DNA of 64,000 nucleotides from Glandiceps talaboti (taxonomy: Eukaryota; Hemichordata; Enteropneusta; Spengelidae). The translations under genes and the position numbers were made by a program. The notes beneath the pieces are model-generated. The model saw only the letters and a list, made by a program, of their open reading frames with translations, did no database searches and was not told where the DNA came from. Positions 36,590 to 48,301 of the stretch are shown here, one piece after another. How positions within the stretch are numbered: the first letter of the stretch is position 1; each line of letters opens with the position of its first letter. The stretch spans positions 8,734,598-8,798,597 of the forward strand of contig NC_135560.1 of the NCBI RefSeq assembly GCF_964340395.1. The letters run 5' to 3'.

Positions 36590-39500
36590 ATGTTGCTGCC
36601 CAGATGGGTAGGAATACAACTTATAGACTGGTACACATATAATTATCCTAATGTTGCTGCCCAGATTGGTATGAATACAACTTATAGACTGGTACACGTA
36701 ATAATTACCCTACTGTTGCTGCCCAGATGGGTATGAATACAACTTATAGACTGGTACACAATAATTACCCTAATGGTGCTGCCCAAATGGGTACGAATAC
36801 AACTTATTGACTGGTACACATATAATTCTCCTAATGTTGTTGCCCAGATGGGTAGGAATACAACTTATAGACTGGTACATGTAATAATTACCCTAATTTT
36901 GCTGCCCAGATGGGTACTAATACAACTTATAGACTTGTACACATAATAATTACCCTAATGGTGCTGCCCAGATGGGTATGAATACAACTTATAGACTGGC
37001 ACACATAATAATTACCCTAATGGTGGTGCCCAAATGGGTACTAATACAACTTATAGACTGGCACACATAATAATTACCCTAATGGTGCTGCCCAGATGGG
37101 TAAGAATACAACTTATAGACTGGTACATGTAATAATTACTCTAATGATGCTGCCCAAATGGGTAAGAATACAACTTATAGACTGGTACATGTAATAATTA
37201 CACTAATGTTGCTGCCAAGATGGGTAAGAATACAACTTATAGACTGGTACATGTAATAATTACTCTAATGGTGCTGCCCAGATTGGTATGAATACAACTT
37301 ATAGACTGGTACACATAATAATTACCCTACTGTTGCTGCCCAGATGGGTATGAATACAACTTATAGACTGGTACACATAATAATTACCCTAATGGTGCTG
37401 CCCAAATGGGTACGAATACAACTTATTGACTGGTACACATATAATTCTCCTAATGTTGTTGCCCAGATGGGTAGGAATACAACTTATAGACTGGTACATG
37501 TAATAATTACCCTAATTTTGCTGCCCAGATGGGTACTAATACAACTTATAGACTTGTACACATAATAATTACCCTAATGGTGCTGCCCAGATGGGTAGGA
37601 ATACAACTTATAGACTGGTACACATATAATTATCCTAATGTTGCTGCCCAGATTGGTATGAATACAACTTATAGACTGGTACACGTAATAATTACCCTAC
37701 TGTTGCTGCCCAGATGGGTATGAATACAACTTATAGACTGGTACACATAATAATTAGCCCAGATTGGTATGAATACAACTTATAGACTGGTACACGTAAT
37801 AATTACCCTACTGTTGCTGCCCAGATGGGTACTAATACAACTTATAGACTGGTACATGTAATAATTACCCTACTGTTGCTGCCCAAATGGGTATTAATAC
37901 AACATATAGACTTGTACACGTAATAATTATCCTAATGTTGCTGCACAGATGGGTACTAATACAACATATAGACTTGTACATGTAATAATTACCCTAATTT
38001 TGCTGCCCAGATGGGTACTAATACAACATATAGACTTGTACACGTAATAATTACCCTACTGTTGCTGCCCAAATGGGTATTAATACAACTTATAGACTGG
38101 TACATGTAATAATTACACTACTGTTGCTGCCCAGATGGGTACTAATACAACTTATAGACTGGTACATGTAATAATTACACTACTGTTGCTGCCCAGATGG
38201 GTACTAATACAACTTATAGACTGGTACATGTAATAATTACACTAATGTTGCTGCCCAGATGGGTATTAATACAACTTATAGACTGGTACATGTAATAATT
38301 ACCCTAATGTTGCTGCTTAGATGGGTATGAATACAACTTATAGACTGGTACACGTAATAATTACCCTAATGGTGCTGCCCAGATGGGTACGAATACAACT
38401 TATAGACTGGTACATGTAATAACCATCCTAATGGTGCTGCCCAAATGGGTATGAATATAACTTATCGACTGGTACACGTAATAATTACCCTAATGGTGCT
38501 GCCCAGATGGGTAAGAATACAACTTATAGACTGGTACATGTAATAATTACTCTAATGATGCTGCCCAAATGGGTAAGAATACAACTTATAGACTGGTACA
38601 TGTAATAATTACACTAATGTTGCTGCCAAGATGGGTAAGAATACAACTTATAGACTGGTACATGTAATAATTACTCTAATGGTGCTGCCCAGATTGGTAT
38701 GAATACAACTTATAGACTGGTACACATAATAATTACCCTACTGTTGCTGCCCAGATGGGTATGAATACAACTTATAGACTGGTACACATAATAATTACCC
38801 TAATGGTGCTGCCCAAATGGGTACGAATACAACTTATTGACTGGTACACATATAATTCTCCTAATGTTGTTGCCCAGATGGGTAGGAATACAACTTATAG
38901 ACTGGTACATGTAATAATTACCCTAATTTTGCTGCCCAGATGGGTACTAATACAACTTATAGACTTGTACACATAATAATTACCCTAATGGTGCTGCCCA
39001 GATGGGTAGGAATACAACTTATAGACTGGTACACATATAATTATCCTAATGTTGCTGCCCAGATTGGTATGAATACAACTTATAGACTGGTACACGTAAT
39101 AATTACCCTACTGTTGCTGCCCAGATGGGTATGAACACAACTTATAGACTGGTACACGTAATAATTACCCTACTGTTGCTGCCCAGATGGGTACTAATAC
39201 AACTTATAGACTGGTACATGTAATAATTACCCTACTGTTGCTGCCCAAATGGGTATTAATACAACATATAGACTTGTACACGTAATAATTATCCTAATGT
39301 TGCTGCACAGATGGGTACTAATACAACATATAGACTTGTACATGTAATAATTACCCTAATTTTGCTGCCCAGATGGGTACTAATACAACATATAGACTTG
39401 TACACGTAATAATTACCCTACTGTTGCTGCCCAAATGGGTATTAATACAACTTATAGACTGGTACATGTAATAATTACACTACTGTTGCTGCCCAGATGG

Positions 39501-40832
39501 GTACTAATACAACTTATAGACTGGTACATGTAATAATTACACTACTGTTGCTGCCCAGATGGGTACTAATACAACTTATAGACTGGTACATGTAATAATT
39601 ACACTAATGTTGCTGCCCAGATGGGTATTAATACAACTTATAGACTGGTACATGTAATAATTACCCTAATGTTGCTGCTTAGATGGGTATGAATACAACT
39701 TATAGACTGGTACACGTAATAATTACCCTAATGGTGCTGCCCAGATGGGTACGAATACAACTTATAGACTGGTACATGTAATAACCATCCTAATGGTGCT
39801 GCCCAAATGGGTATGAATATAACTTATCGACTGGTACACGTAATAATTACCCTAATGGTGCTGCCCAGATGGGTACGAATACAACTTATAGACTGGTACA
39901 TGTAATAACCATCCTAATGGTGCTGCCCAAATGGGTATGAATACAACTTATCGACTGGTACACGTAATAATTACACTAATGTTGCTGCCCAGATGGGTAT
40001 TAATACAACTTATAGACTGGTACATGTAATAATTACCCTAATGTTGCTGCTTAGATGGGTATGAATACAACTTATAGACTGGTACACGTAATAATTACCC
40101 TAATGGTGCTGCCCAGATGGGTACGAATACAACTTATAGACTGGTACATGTAATAACCATCCTAATGGTGCTGCCCAAATGGGTATGAATACAACTTATC
40201 GACTGGTACACGTAATAATTACACTAATGTTGCTGCCCAGATGGGTATTAATACAACTTATAGACTGGTACATGTAATAATTACCCTAATGTTGCTGCTT
40301 AGATGGGTATGAATACAACTTATAGACTGGTACACGTAATAATTACCCTAATGGTGCTGCCCAGATGGGTACGAATACAACTTATAGACTGGTACATGTA
40401 ATAACCATCCTAATGGTGCTGCCCAAATGGGTATGAATATAACTTATCGACTGGTACACGTAATAATTACCCTAATGGTGCTGCCCAGATGGGTACGAAT
40501 ACAACTTATAGACTGGTACATGTAATAACCATCCTAATGGTGCTGCCCAAATGGGTATGAATACAACTTATCGACTGGTACACGTAATAATTACCCTAAT
40601 GGTGCTGCCCAGATGGGTACTAATACAACTTATAGACTGGTACACGTAATAATAATTACCATAATGGTGCTGCCCAGATGGGTACTAATACAACTTATAG
40701 ACTGGTACACGTAATAATAATTACCCTAATGGTGCTGCCCAGATGGGTACTAATACAACTTATAGACTGGTACATGTAATAACCATCCTAATGGTGCTGC
40801 CCAGATGGGTATTAATACAACTTATAGACTGG
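36590..40832. repeat. 61-bp minisatellite with higher-order repeats
   Basis: About 69 head-to-tail copies of a 61-base unit (60-62), containing GCTGCCCAGATGGGTA, AATACAACTTATAGACTGGT and ACACGTAATAATTACC. Variants mark a higher-order structure. A block of about 1.4 kb starting near 37060 is repeated starting near 38470 (offset 1411 bases; one partial extra unit in the first copy near 37735-37785). Toward the right end a four-unit block of 244 bases repeats, marked by the variant TGCTGCTTAGATGGG at about 40048 and 40292. The array begins about 270 bases after the copy A stop codon. Confidence 0.95.
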
Positions 40833-43800
40833 GGTGTTCCACAGGTACCAAAACAAGCTATCTATTTCTATGGATGATTTTCTGTGAAATCTGGACCCAT
40901 TATTTAATATAGAAATGCTACAGACCCTTGAATGGGGATTTTTGGCCATATGGAACACTACACATTGAAGACTACCTACCTTTACAATTCTTTGCTAGAA
41001 GCTTGATATGTGCAATTTACATGATTTTTTGAATTCGATTTTAACCTTTTCTCCATGATTGATGGACACAAATTCCATGAAGCATGGAAAAAATACTCAT
41101 CTGTATCAAACCCATATTTAGGAAAAATGTTTAGATGGAAACTTACATGTTAGAGCATTCTATATTTGAAAAGGAAACCTTTGTGACCGCAATGCCCTCA
41201 CACTTTTGCCTATGGGTACCACAATGTCTAGGTACCACAATTTGTATTGTATGTGACATGATATATTTGCATTATTATAAAGGGGTGTAAGTACATTTTT
41301 GAAGGCTTTACAGAGAATAAAATGCTCCTCTATCATGTTCAGTGTAGATTCACTTTGTGTTTATTGTATGAAAATACCATGCGTGGGATGAATGTATATT
41401 GTCCTGTCATATAACTTGATATAAGGGTCAGTTTTTTACCTCCCTCCCCACCACCACCACCACCACCACCAATGTATAGCTATATAGGCATACAACATAC
41501 TGCAGGTTGCCAACAAATGATATTATACAATGTAACCATTTGATAGTCTTTTCTAACTTACCATGCTCCATTGGATTCCCAAAGGAGACTTGGAGAATCA
41601 ATGGTAAATTCCGGCCAGTAAAATAATCAGTTTTAAGTTGCAATAAAAGGAAATTAAAATTTGGCTAATTGTCAATTTTGATATTGATAATCATTACCTT
41701 TGTTGATTTATTTCTATTTTGAATATTGTATTCTTGTCGGGATGTATGTATAAAGGCATGCTTTATTCTTCAGAGTGGATGGTAAATTGTGGTCATATGT
41801 AATTCAACCCTTGTCTTTACGTTATGAATGCACTCTTTTACCTTCCATAAATGGGAAGATCATACTTTGTCTGTGTCTGTGTCTGTGTGTGGACAAGATA
41901 TCTCAAAAACTTAAGGTTGTTGAATACGCTATTTTTCATCCCAATTCTTTATTTAGTAAAAATGTCATAACTTTGTTAAAAATAAAGATATTGACTCCAT
42001 ATTTTCAGTTTGTTCTTTATATATTCAACATATCAGCAAAACATTAAAATATTGTTTGTTTATGTTATGATGAAATTTGATACGTGTGTATATTAATGTC
42101 ATATTTTTCATATTTTTCAATTTTTACAAGGCAATTGTTGGGTTTTTTTTCACCGCTGTCATCATAAATAAAAGAAACTCTTTAGCAAAATACAAACATG
42201 TCAATTCCAGTCACAGTTTGAGGTTGATTTACCTGTACATTTCCTGTTTGTCCCTTGCTAATTCTTATTCAAATGTGTATAAATACATTTATTGAATTGA
42301 ATTTACATATTTTTATTGAGAGTCCTACCCTGTGCAACTCCCTTAATCACTTCTAATGAAACTTGCTGCAAATCTTCCTAATGCTAATTGTAATATGAAC
42401 TGAATAGGTTTTGGTAAACATCACATAAATATTGAGGCAAATGCATAATTAACGATTTACAGTAATTTGAACCATCTTTTACGAATACAAGCTTTAATAT
42501 CTATATAATTTGGTAAACACATCGAGATAACAGAGCATGCATGTCCTGTTTCTGTAGTTTTTTATTTTATTTGATAATTAGTATAGTTAATGATATTTTG
42601 CAATTAAGGCAATACCTTATGAATGAGTATGCACTTTTCCGAATGAAAACTGGCTAACAATGCATTTTCAAACAGATAGCTTGTCAATAAATTTCATAGG
42701 TATTCTTTTATCCCTGGGCATAAGGGAAGTAATGGCTGTACATGACTTTGCTATAAACCACTAGCCTCTTTATGGCAGTGCTTTATTAACAGATGTCCCC
42801 ACGCAGCAGCCGTGGTTGAATTGGCTACTATTCAGCAAATTTGGAAATCAGCTTCTTAGACTAACAGTAAGAGCCAATCAGAAAGCCCATTTTATTTAGC
42901 ATGCAGATCAGCGTGAAAATAGACTGTTCTGCGAGAATGTGAAATGTGGTTTCCACTGTATGAACTGGCAGGAAATTTTTTAGAACAGAAAATGACGTTA
43001 AACATTGCGTGTGTGGCCATTCTGCAAAATATCAAGTATAATAAACAGTTCTTTAGACTCGCCCGCCTTTCCCATGAAGCTTCGCTCCATACATGTAACT
43101 GGTAATGTTATTACCTATACTATGTAGTTTTGTTTGTAAGCAAACTTTTCATGATTGATATTCAGTACATATAAAAACACAATTTGTTTCATTCAAATTT
43201 GCATAAAAAATTGATGTATTCACAAATTGTTGTCATTGAAGTGTTGTGTAGAACTGAACAATAATGATTTTATAGTGGACTAAAAGGACTGAACACTGAC
43301 ATGCTCATGTTACAACTTGCGTGGGAATATATGGTAGAGCACTACTCACTGCCCCAGCCCACGGCACTCATTTCGGGAGTCGTCTCTGGATCTTAAACAC
43401 GAAGTAGTGGGTTCTTGCCCATGTCCGTCATAATTTCAGCACAAAAATGACAATTCTACTGAAACCCCAATCTGTACTCACATTGAGATTTGTCAAACAT
43501 TTATTTCCACGATTTATGACAAATACGGATTTTGGTTGTTGATCAGCATGTTTCTGCCATACTGTTTTGAAATTATATCACCCTAAATGAGGTCATTGAT
43601 TTGTTTGATCGCTATGATGTAATTACTCATAAATAATCAATACCCATACTCTAAAAATGAGATTTCTGAATGAATTAAGCCACAGTATTATTTTGTGGTG
43701 TCAGCAGAAATATATGCTCCGGCTTGCGAAAATGATACAGGAATATCTGCATGTTTGCATGCACCCATACAAACCATCTTGGCAGGACATTAGCCAACTG

Positions 43801-43938
43801 GTAATAACTATAATGTTTGTCAGCTAGTCGCCATGATTCTGTGACCTAGCTAATCAGGCATTGCAACTTCAGTATCATTTTCATTATCTCATTATATCTT
43901 CATACATTCATGTTGGTAATATCAAATGTATGCATTTA
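40833..43938. other. Spacer between inverted oxidase genes, no gene seen
   Basis: AT-rich DNA with no convincing exon on either strand. It includes a short CCA run (41448-41472), the inverted copy of the A intron 3 block (42347-42557), and a possible minus-strand polyadenylation signal for copy B (AATAAA at 43505-43500, about 435 bases past its stop). Confidence 0.55.
42347..42557 (-). repeat. Inverted copy of the oxidase A intron 3 block
   Basis: The reverse complement matches 34398-34602 over its full length with small indels. See that entry. Confidence 0.8.
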
Positions 43939-46900
43939 CTACAGTTTGGCTGTCATCTTCGGATTCACTTTAAATCTAACTCTGAAATTGTTTCTGGGTA
44001 GATCATGATCCCAGCATCCTGCAATAATCATTCTGGCTGCCATTCTACCAATTTCATCAGCTGATTTGGCTGCATATCCATTGCCACCAGTAGTTATTCC
44101 TAGTGTTGGTGTAATCATATCACAGTATAGTTGATTTGTTGGAGTTAATGTTGTGATACAACTTTCCCCATGGGTGGCTACCATATTAACACTTCCTGTG
44201 AAAGTATGTTAAGAAATATTTAGATATTATTCCTCAATATTTTTCTTCTTTTCGCAAGTGAATATATGAGTGTCCTAAGGGGCCTTGTCACTATGGGTTG
44301 CTAGACGATGAGTGACAAACCCTTAGGTCACTATCATTTTACAGCTGAATGAAGAAAAATATTGTGGAATAATATAAGTATACCTCCACAAGCATAATTC
44401 ATGAAAATCAGGAAAAATAATGGCAATTTGGAATGTTTTGACTCATATTTTGAGCACTCCAGAACCAGTGATGTAGACATAAATTGTTTATGACCAGGGT
44501 GACTATTATTGATATCGATCTACAGGTTATAATTGATATTATAAGTGGAGTCATGATGGGTGAATGGCTAGCGTGACCGGCTTGGAATCTACAGGTTGCA
44601 GGTTCGAGCCCAATCGCTGCCTGCTGTTTGTTTCTGAGTGGCTAAAGTCCTTGGGCAACCACGACTGTGCCTCAGTCAACCCAGCTGTATAACTGGGGAC
44701 CTGGTAGGATGTAGGTTGCAATGTGAAGGCTTTAATCCTATGCGCTTAAATGGCTGCAATGGATTGTATGCTCCCCGGGGAGTTGAGGAAGACTAAAGGG
44801 CCGTTGTGCCATTCTGATCCGAGCCAGGGGTATAATTGTAAAGCGCTTTGAGCACGGAGTGGGAAAGCGCTATATAAGAAACCAACATTATTACTGTACA
44901 TTTTCGGCATTTTGGACAAAGTTGTGCCTAAATAAATTTCTTTTAGTGTTTCTGTTTGCATACATTTCAAATAGGTTGGATAGGTGTAGAAAATTTGCTG
45001 TCAATGTGTGTGTGTGTGTGTGTATGGGGGGGGGGGGTTACTAGAGTCATGACCTTTGTAATTGTGTTACTTTTTAAAAACTTTCAGAGTAAATGGTATT
45101 TGTACTAACTTCAAGATATTTTTCCCAACCTAAATACAAAAGTTTAGTATCGACTGAGAAAAATTAGGTGGGCCTGTGATGTGTTCTCTTTATACATATT
45201 TATGCGTTATTTTACCGGAACACTAACAGTATTACAACTGTCACAGAAAACATAAATTTATTACAAAAACAAAGGATATTAAACGTGCATCCTTTAAGTT
45301 AATCTTTATAAAGACCCTTTAAAGGTCTTTTCCTTGTCTGTGGTTATATATACAACATTAATACCCGGGTCAGAAGAAATAAACTTTGTAAATTACCATT
45401 CACCAGTTTCTCTAGCTTGTTTCTGAGGAGAGAAAGAGCAGCCTTGTTGCCATCATTCTTAAACCATTCTGTCACTTCTGAAGCTGTAGACAGTAGCTTT
45501 CTATACAATGTACGATGTCCAATTTTCAAGTAATATTTTCCTGATAAGAAAAGAAATTTATTACAAGATAATGCAACAGCTACTTTGAAGTTTTGTACTG
45601 TAGAAATGACTGGACTTTTCCTTTAAGTTGATAGAAGTAATCAATACAAGTATACTAAAGACAGAAATAAGTCTGACTGGGTATTTCCTTTGATAACGGT
45701 AATCAATACAAGTGTACTAAAGACAGAAAAAAGTCTGACTGGACTTCTCCCTTAACCATTCAGAAACAAATAGCATTGATATGGCTAAAACTGAGAATTG
45801 TGACTCTACAGAGTCTTAGCATAGGTATGTATACACTATTTAAAGGATGGTAGTGTTATGACATCAACAGCAAAACAGAGAAGCTTATGCTCTAAGCCAG
45901 TTTGCAGTGACTCCAAAATGTCATCCTACCATTATTGGTTGACATTAATACTCACTAAATCATTTGACATGTTAAAAAAGACATTTTTGCATTAAATTAT
46001 GATAACTTGGAAAAAGTTTAAATGATTCATACCGTTTGGATACTTGATAGGTGGTAATATATAACAATCATATTTATCTGGACTGTCATTTTGTTTGTAA
46101 ATAAGACATGGCATGTCTTTCAGTTTCACTGCATCTTCATCACTCAGTTCAGCAAACAACAATGTTGCTCCTGATAATTGCACATCCAATTCCTTTCCCC
46201 GAGGAAGCAGGTCTCTGAATCCTGTGAAAGCTCCTGTTGTTAGAAGCACTCTCCTGGCGTGGATGACTTGACCTTTGGCTGTTGTCACTTTCATACATTT
46301 GGAACCATCCGATTGGTTAGTTTCAGTCACCTGATCTACTACATCATCAATGATGTCACAGCCTTGTAGATGAGCAGCAGTTTGTTGTGCCACAATGTGT
46401 GCCCTAGCACTTACATGGCCAGCATCTTGTTTTTGAAGTATACCCACATCATTTAATTTGAATGAGAAATATGGGTATTTTGTTTCCAGCCCTTTTTTGT
46501 CCAACTCTTCCACCTTCACCTTCATACTGAGGGCATTTTCTTTCACTTTCTCTATATATTGATCGCCTGTTTTGCTGACAGCCATATAGCCAACTTCATT
46601 GTAAAACTTCACCCCTACATTTGACATAAAATAATACACTTACAGTATAAGATATAGCACTGATAATGGTGTAACTATCGTCATCCACATACCGATTTAT
46701 CCTTATTTTTACTCACAATATCCACCATCATTTTAGTGTTGATATGTGCAGTTTCTTAGTTGCTTGGTGACTCTGTCATTTAAAAATATATTTATATACT
46801 TGCCTAACTACCCCTGTTGTTACCTTTGTCATTCACTCCATTATTTGGCTGTTGCTATGGGCATGGTCGTGTTGCTAGGCAAGCATGGGACCACTTTTAA

Positions 46901-48291
46901 AATGTTTATCAACATGCCTACTTATTCCTATTACCATCTTTGCAAATCTCAACATCACTTGACTGTTGCTTGAGTGTTTATTCACTTGCCTACCCATTCA
47001 TTTTATCTTTGCAATATACACCATCATTTGGCTGTTGCTATGAGCATCGTCTTGTTACTAGGCGTATTTGCAAACATTTTTTGAGTGTTTATTTCTTTGC
47101 TATGATTCCATCCCTGTTGTTACCTTTGCAATATTTCAGTTTAGTTGTGCTAAAAATTCAAAAGATTGATACATTGTGTCTTAACATATCATGCAAAAGT
47201 AATGAAATTCAATAATATTCATCCATAGCAATAAGCTTAAACAGACAGACGAACAGACAGAGAGACCAATAATTACATATTTTCCCTTATAGGAGGTAAA
47301 AATGGGCCTTATTACCAACACAGGGATGACTTGCATTGGTGTGAGCATATGCTGATACTTGAATGAAGCACATTGCTGAGAACATGTACATGATACCTGT
47401 ATGCAAACAAGTATGCAAATGAAAACCACAATCATGGCAAATACTCCAGTAATTATGCCACAATAACATTCATATATCATGGGGTTCTGTGACTCGATAT
47501 TGTTATTATAGCCATATTGAGTGTTGAAAATAATTTAAATTTATATTTTCAATGTCTTGGCAGAACACATCACCTACCTGTTCTCTGCTCTAGGTACATG
47601 TATCTGTATCTTGCAATGGGAATCAGAACACACCACCTACCTGTTCTCTGTTCTAGGTCCCTGTATCTTGCAATGGATCTCTGTCCAATTTCAGCCCAGA
47701 TTGGATCAGGGTCCAGTGACCTTGTGATGCGACCTTCATCATAATGAGACCCAAATATCCCATGATTACATTCCTGTATGTCCTGCAAAGTATCCAAAAG
47801 TTTACATCATCACATCATAACAATTGACATAATGGCATTATTCTGACCTATATTCCATATATCTAACAGAACTTATTTACATTGCAGTGATCTATTTATA
47901 ATGAATAAATCAAATATTCAGACTAATTATGCAGCAGCATAATAGTCTACGAGCGCCTGTTAAAACAAGTTTCCTGTAATCTTTGATTTACAGTCTCAGA
48001 CTATCTGATAACACAGTGGAATCACTGTACTTTGGTGTTACACTAGGTTGTACTTAAATTTGACAGAGGTGAAGCAAAGGCACTGACTATCTGATAGTAC
48101 ATATCACACACATACACACCTACTAAAGTACATATCACACACATCACACCTGCTAAATTTACCTTTGGTTCTTTTGGTCCAATAAGACAGACTTTTAAAC
48201 TTGGTGATATAAGTGTTACATGACGAGCTGCTGCAGATCCAATCATTCCAGCACCAACAATACAGATATCATAATAACTGGTATCTGCCAT
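43939..48291 (-). CDS. Peroxisomal sarcosine-oxidase-like FAD enzyme, copy B
   Basis: Inverted duplicate of copy A with the same five-exon structure: 48291-48163, 47782-47641, 46614-46033, 45540-45397 and 44195-43939, 417 residues (one extra Ser in the last exon). Exon lengths are identical to A except the last (+3). All landmarks are kept: IVGAGMIGSAAAR, GSHYDEGRITR, Cys345 in SCITTLTP, the GGNGYAAKSADEIGR loop and C-terminal AKL. Identity to A by exon is about 93, 98, 89, 60 and 89%. Homology reaches into the 5' UTR (GCTGGACTTTA) and parts of intron 1. A second splice donor 63 bases after exon 2 could add 21 residues in frame. Both copies are intact, so neither is an obvious pseudogene. Substrate unknown. 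Confidence 0.9.
44232..44375. repeat. Fold-back element (family X)
   Basis: Arms CAATATTTTTCTTC ... GAAGAAAAATATTG plus inner CCTAAGGGGCCTTGTCAC / GTGACAAACCCTTAGG form a stem with a 20-base loop. Relatives occur at 23700-23860 and about 60258-60370. It lies in the final intron of oxidase B just upstream of exon 5 (minus orientation). Confidence 0.7.
44550..44896 (+). mobile_element. tRNA-derived SINE, well-preserved copy
   Basis: The head contains an A-box-like segment (TGGCTAGCGTGACCGG, about 44565-44580) and a perfect B box (GGTTCGAGCCC, 44601-44611), the RNA polymerase III promoter of tRNA genes. The body is shared with 23380-23693. The tail has AAAGCGCTTTGAG and GCGCTATATAAGAA followed by ATTATTA, a 3' end common to SINEs that borrow LINE machinery. 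It is inserted in oxidase B intron 4. Confidence 0.88.
45600..45760. repeat. Tandem dimer in oxidase B intron 3
   Basis: Two copies of an approximately 80-base unit containing AATCAATACAAGT, ACTAAAGACAGAAA and AAGTCTGACTGG. A single related segment occurs near 59470 (AATAAGTCTGACTAGAC), so the unit is dispersed. Confidence 0.75.
46760..47140. repeat. Degenerate approximately 130-bp tandem repeat in oxidase B intron 2
   Basis: About three diverged copies built from TTTGGCTGTTGCTATG, TGTTACTAGGC and TTACCTTTGCAATAT blocks. No counterpart was seen in copy A intron 2. Confidence 0.7.
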
Positions 48292-48301
48292 TTTAACCTG
48301 G

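Noticed and set aside
37344-39134. Pairs of identical open frames at 37344-37565/38755-38976 and 37529-37723/38940-39134.
   Set aside because: They are readings of the 61-bp minisatellite cycling through frames and repeated by its 1411-base higher-order block. A 61-base unit is not a multiple of three and no start, splice or family signal supports coding.
36590-40832. Regularly spaced repeats resembling a CRISPR array.
   Set aside because: Units are contiguous with no unique spacers, and the host is plainly a eukaryote with introns. It is a minisatellite.
44550-44640. A functional tRNA gene (A and B boxes present).
   Set aside because: No acceptor-stem pairing or cloverleaf could be drawn, and the segment continues into a SINE body with a GCGCTATATAA tail. 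It is a tRNA-derived retroposon head.
43939-48291. Copy B as a processed or decayed pseudogene.
   Set aside because: All introns are present, all phases fit, no stops or frameshifts were found, and cofactor and targeting motifs are intact.
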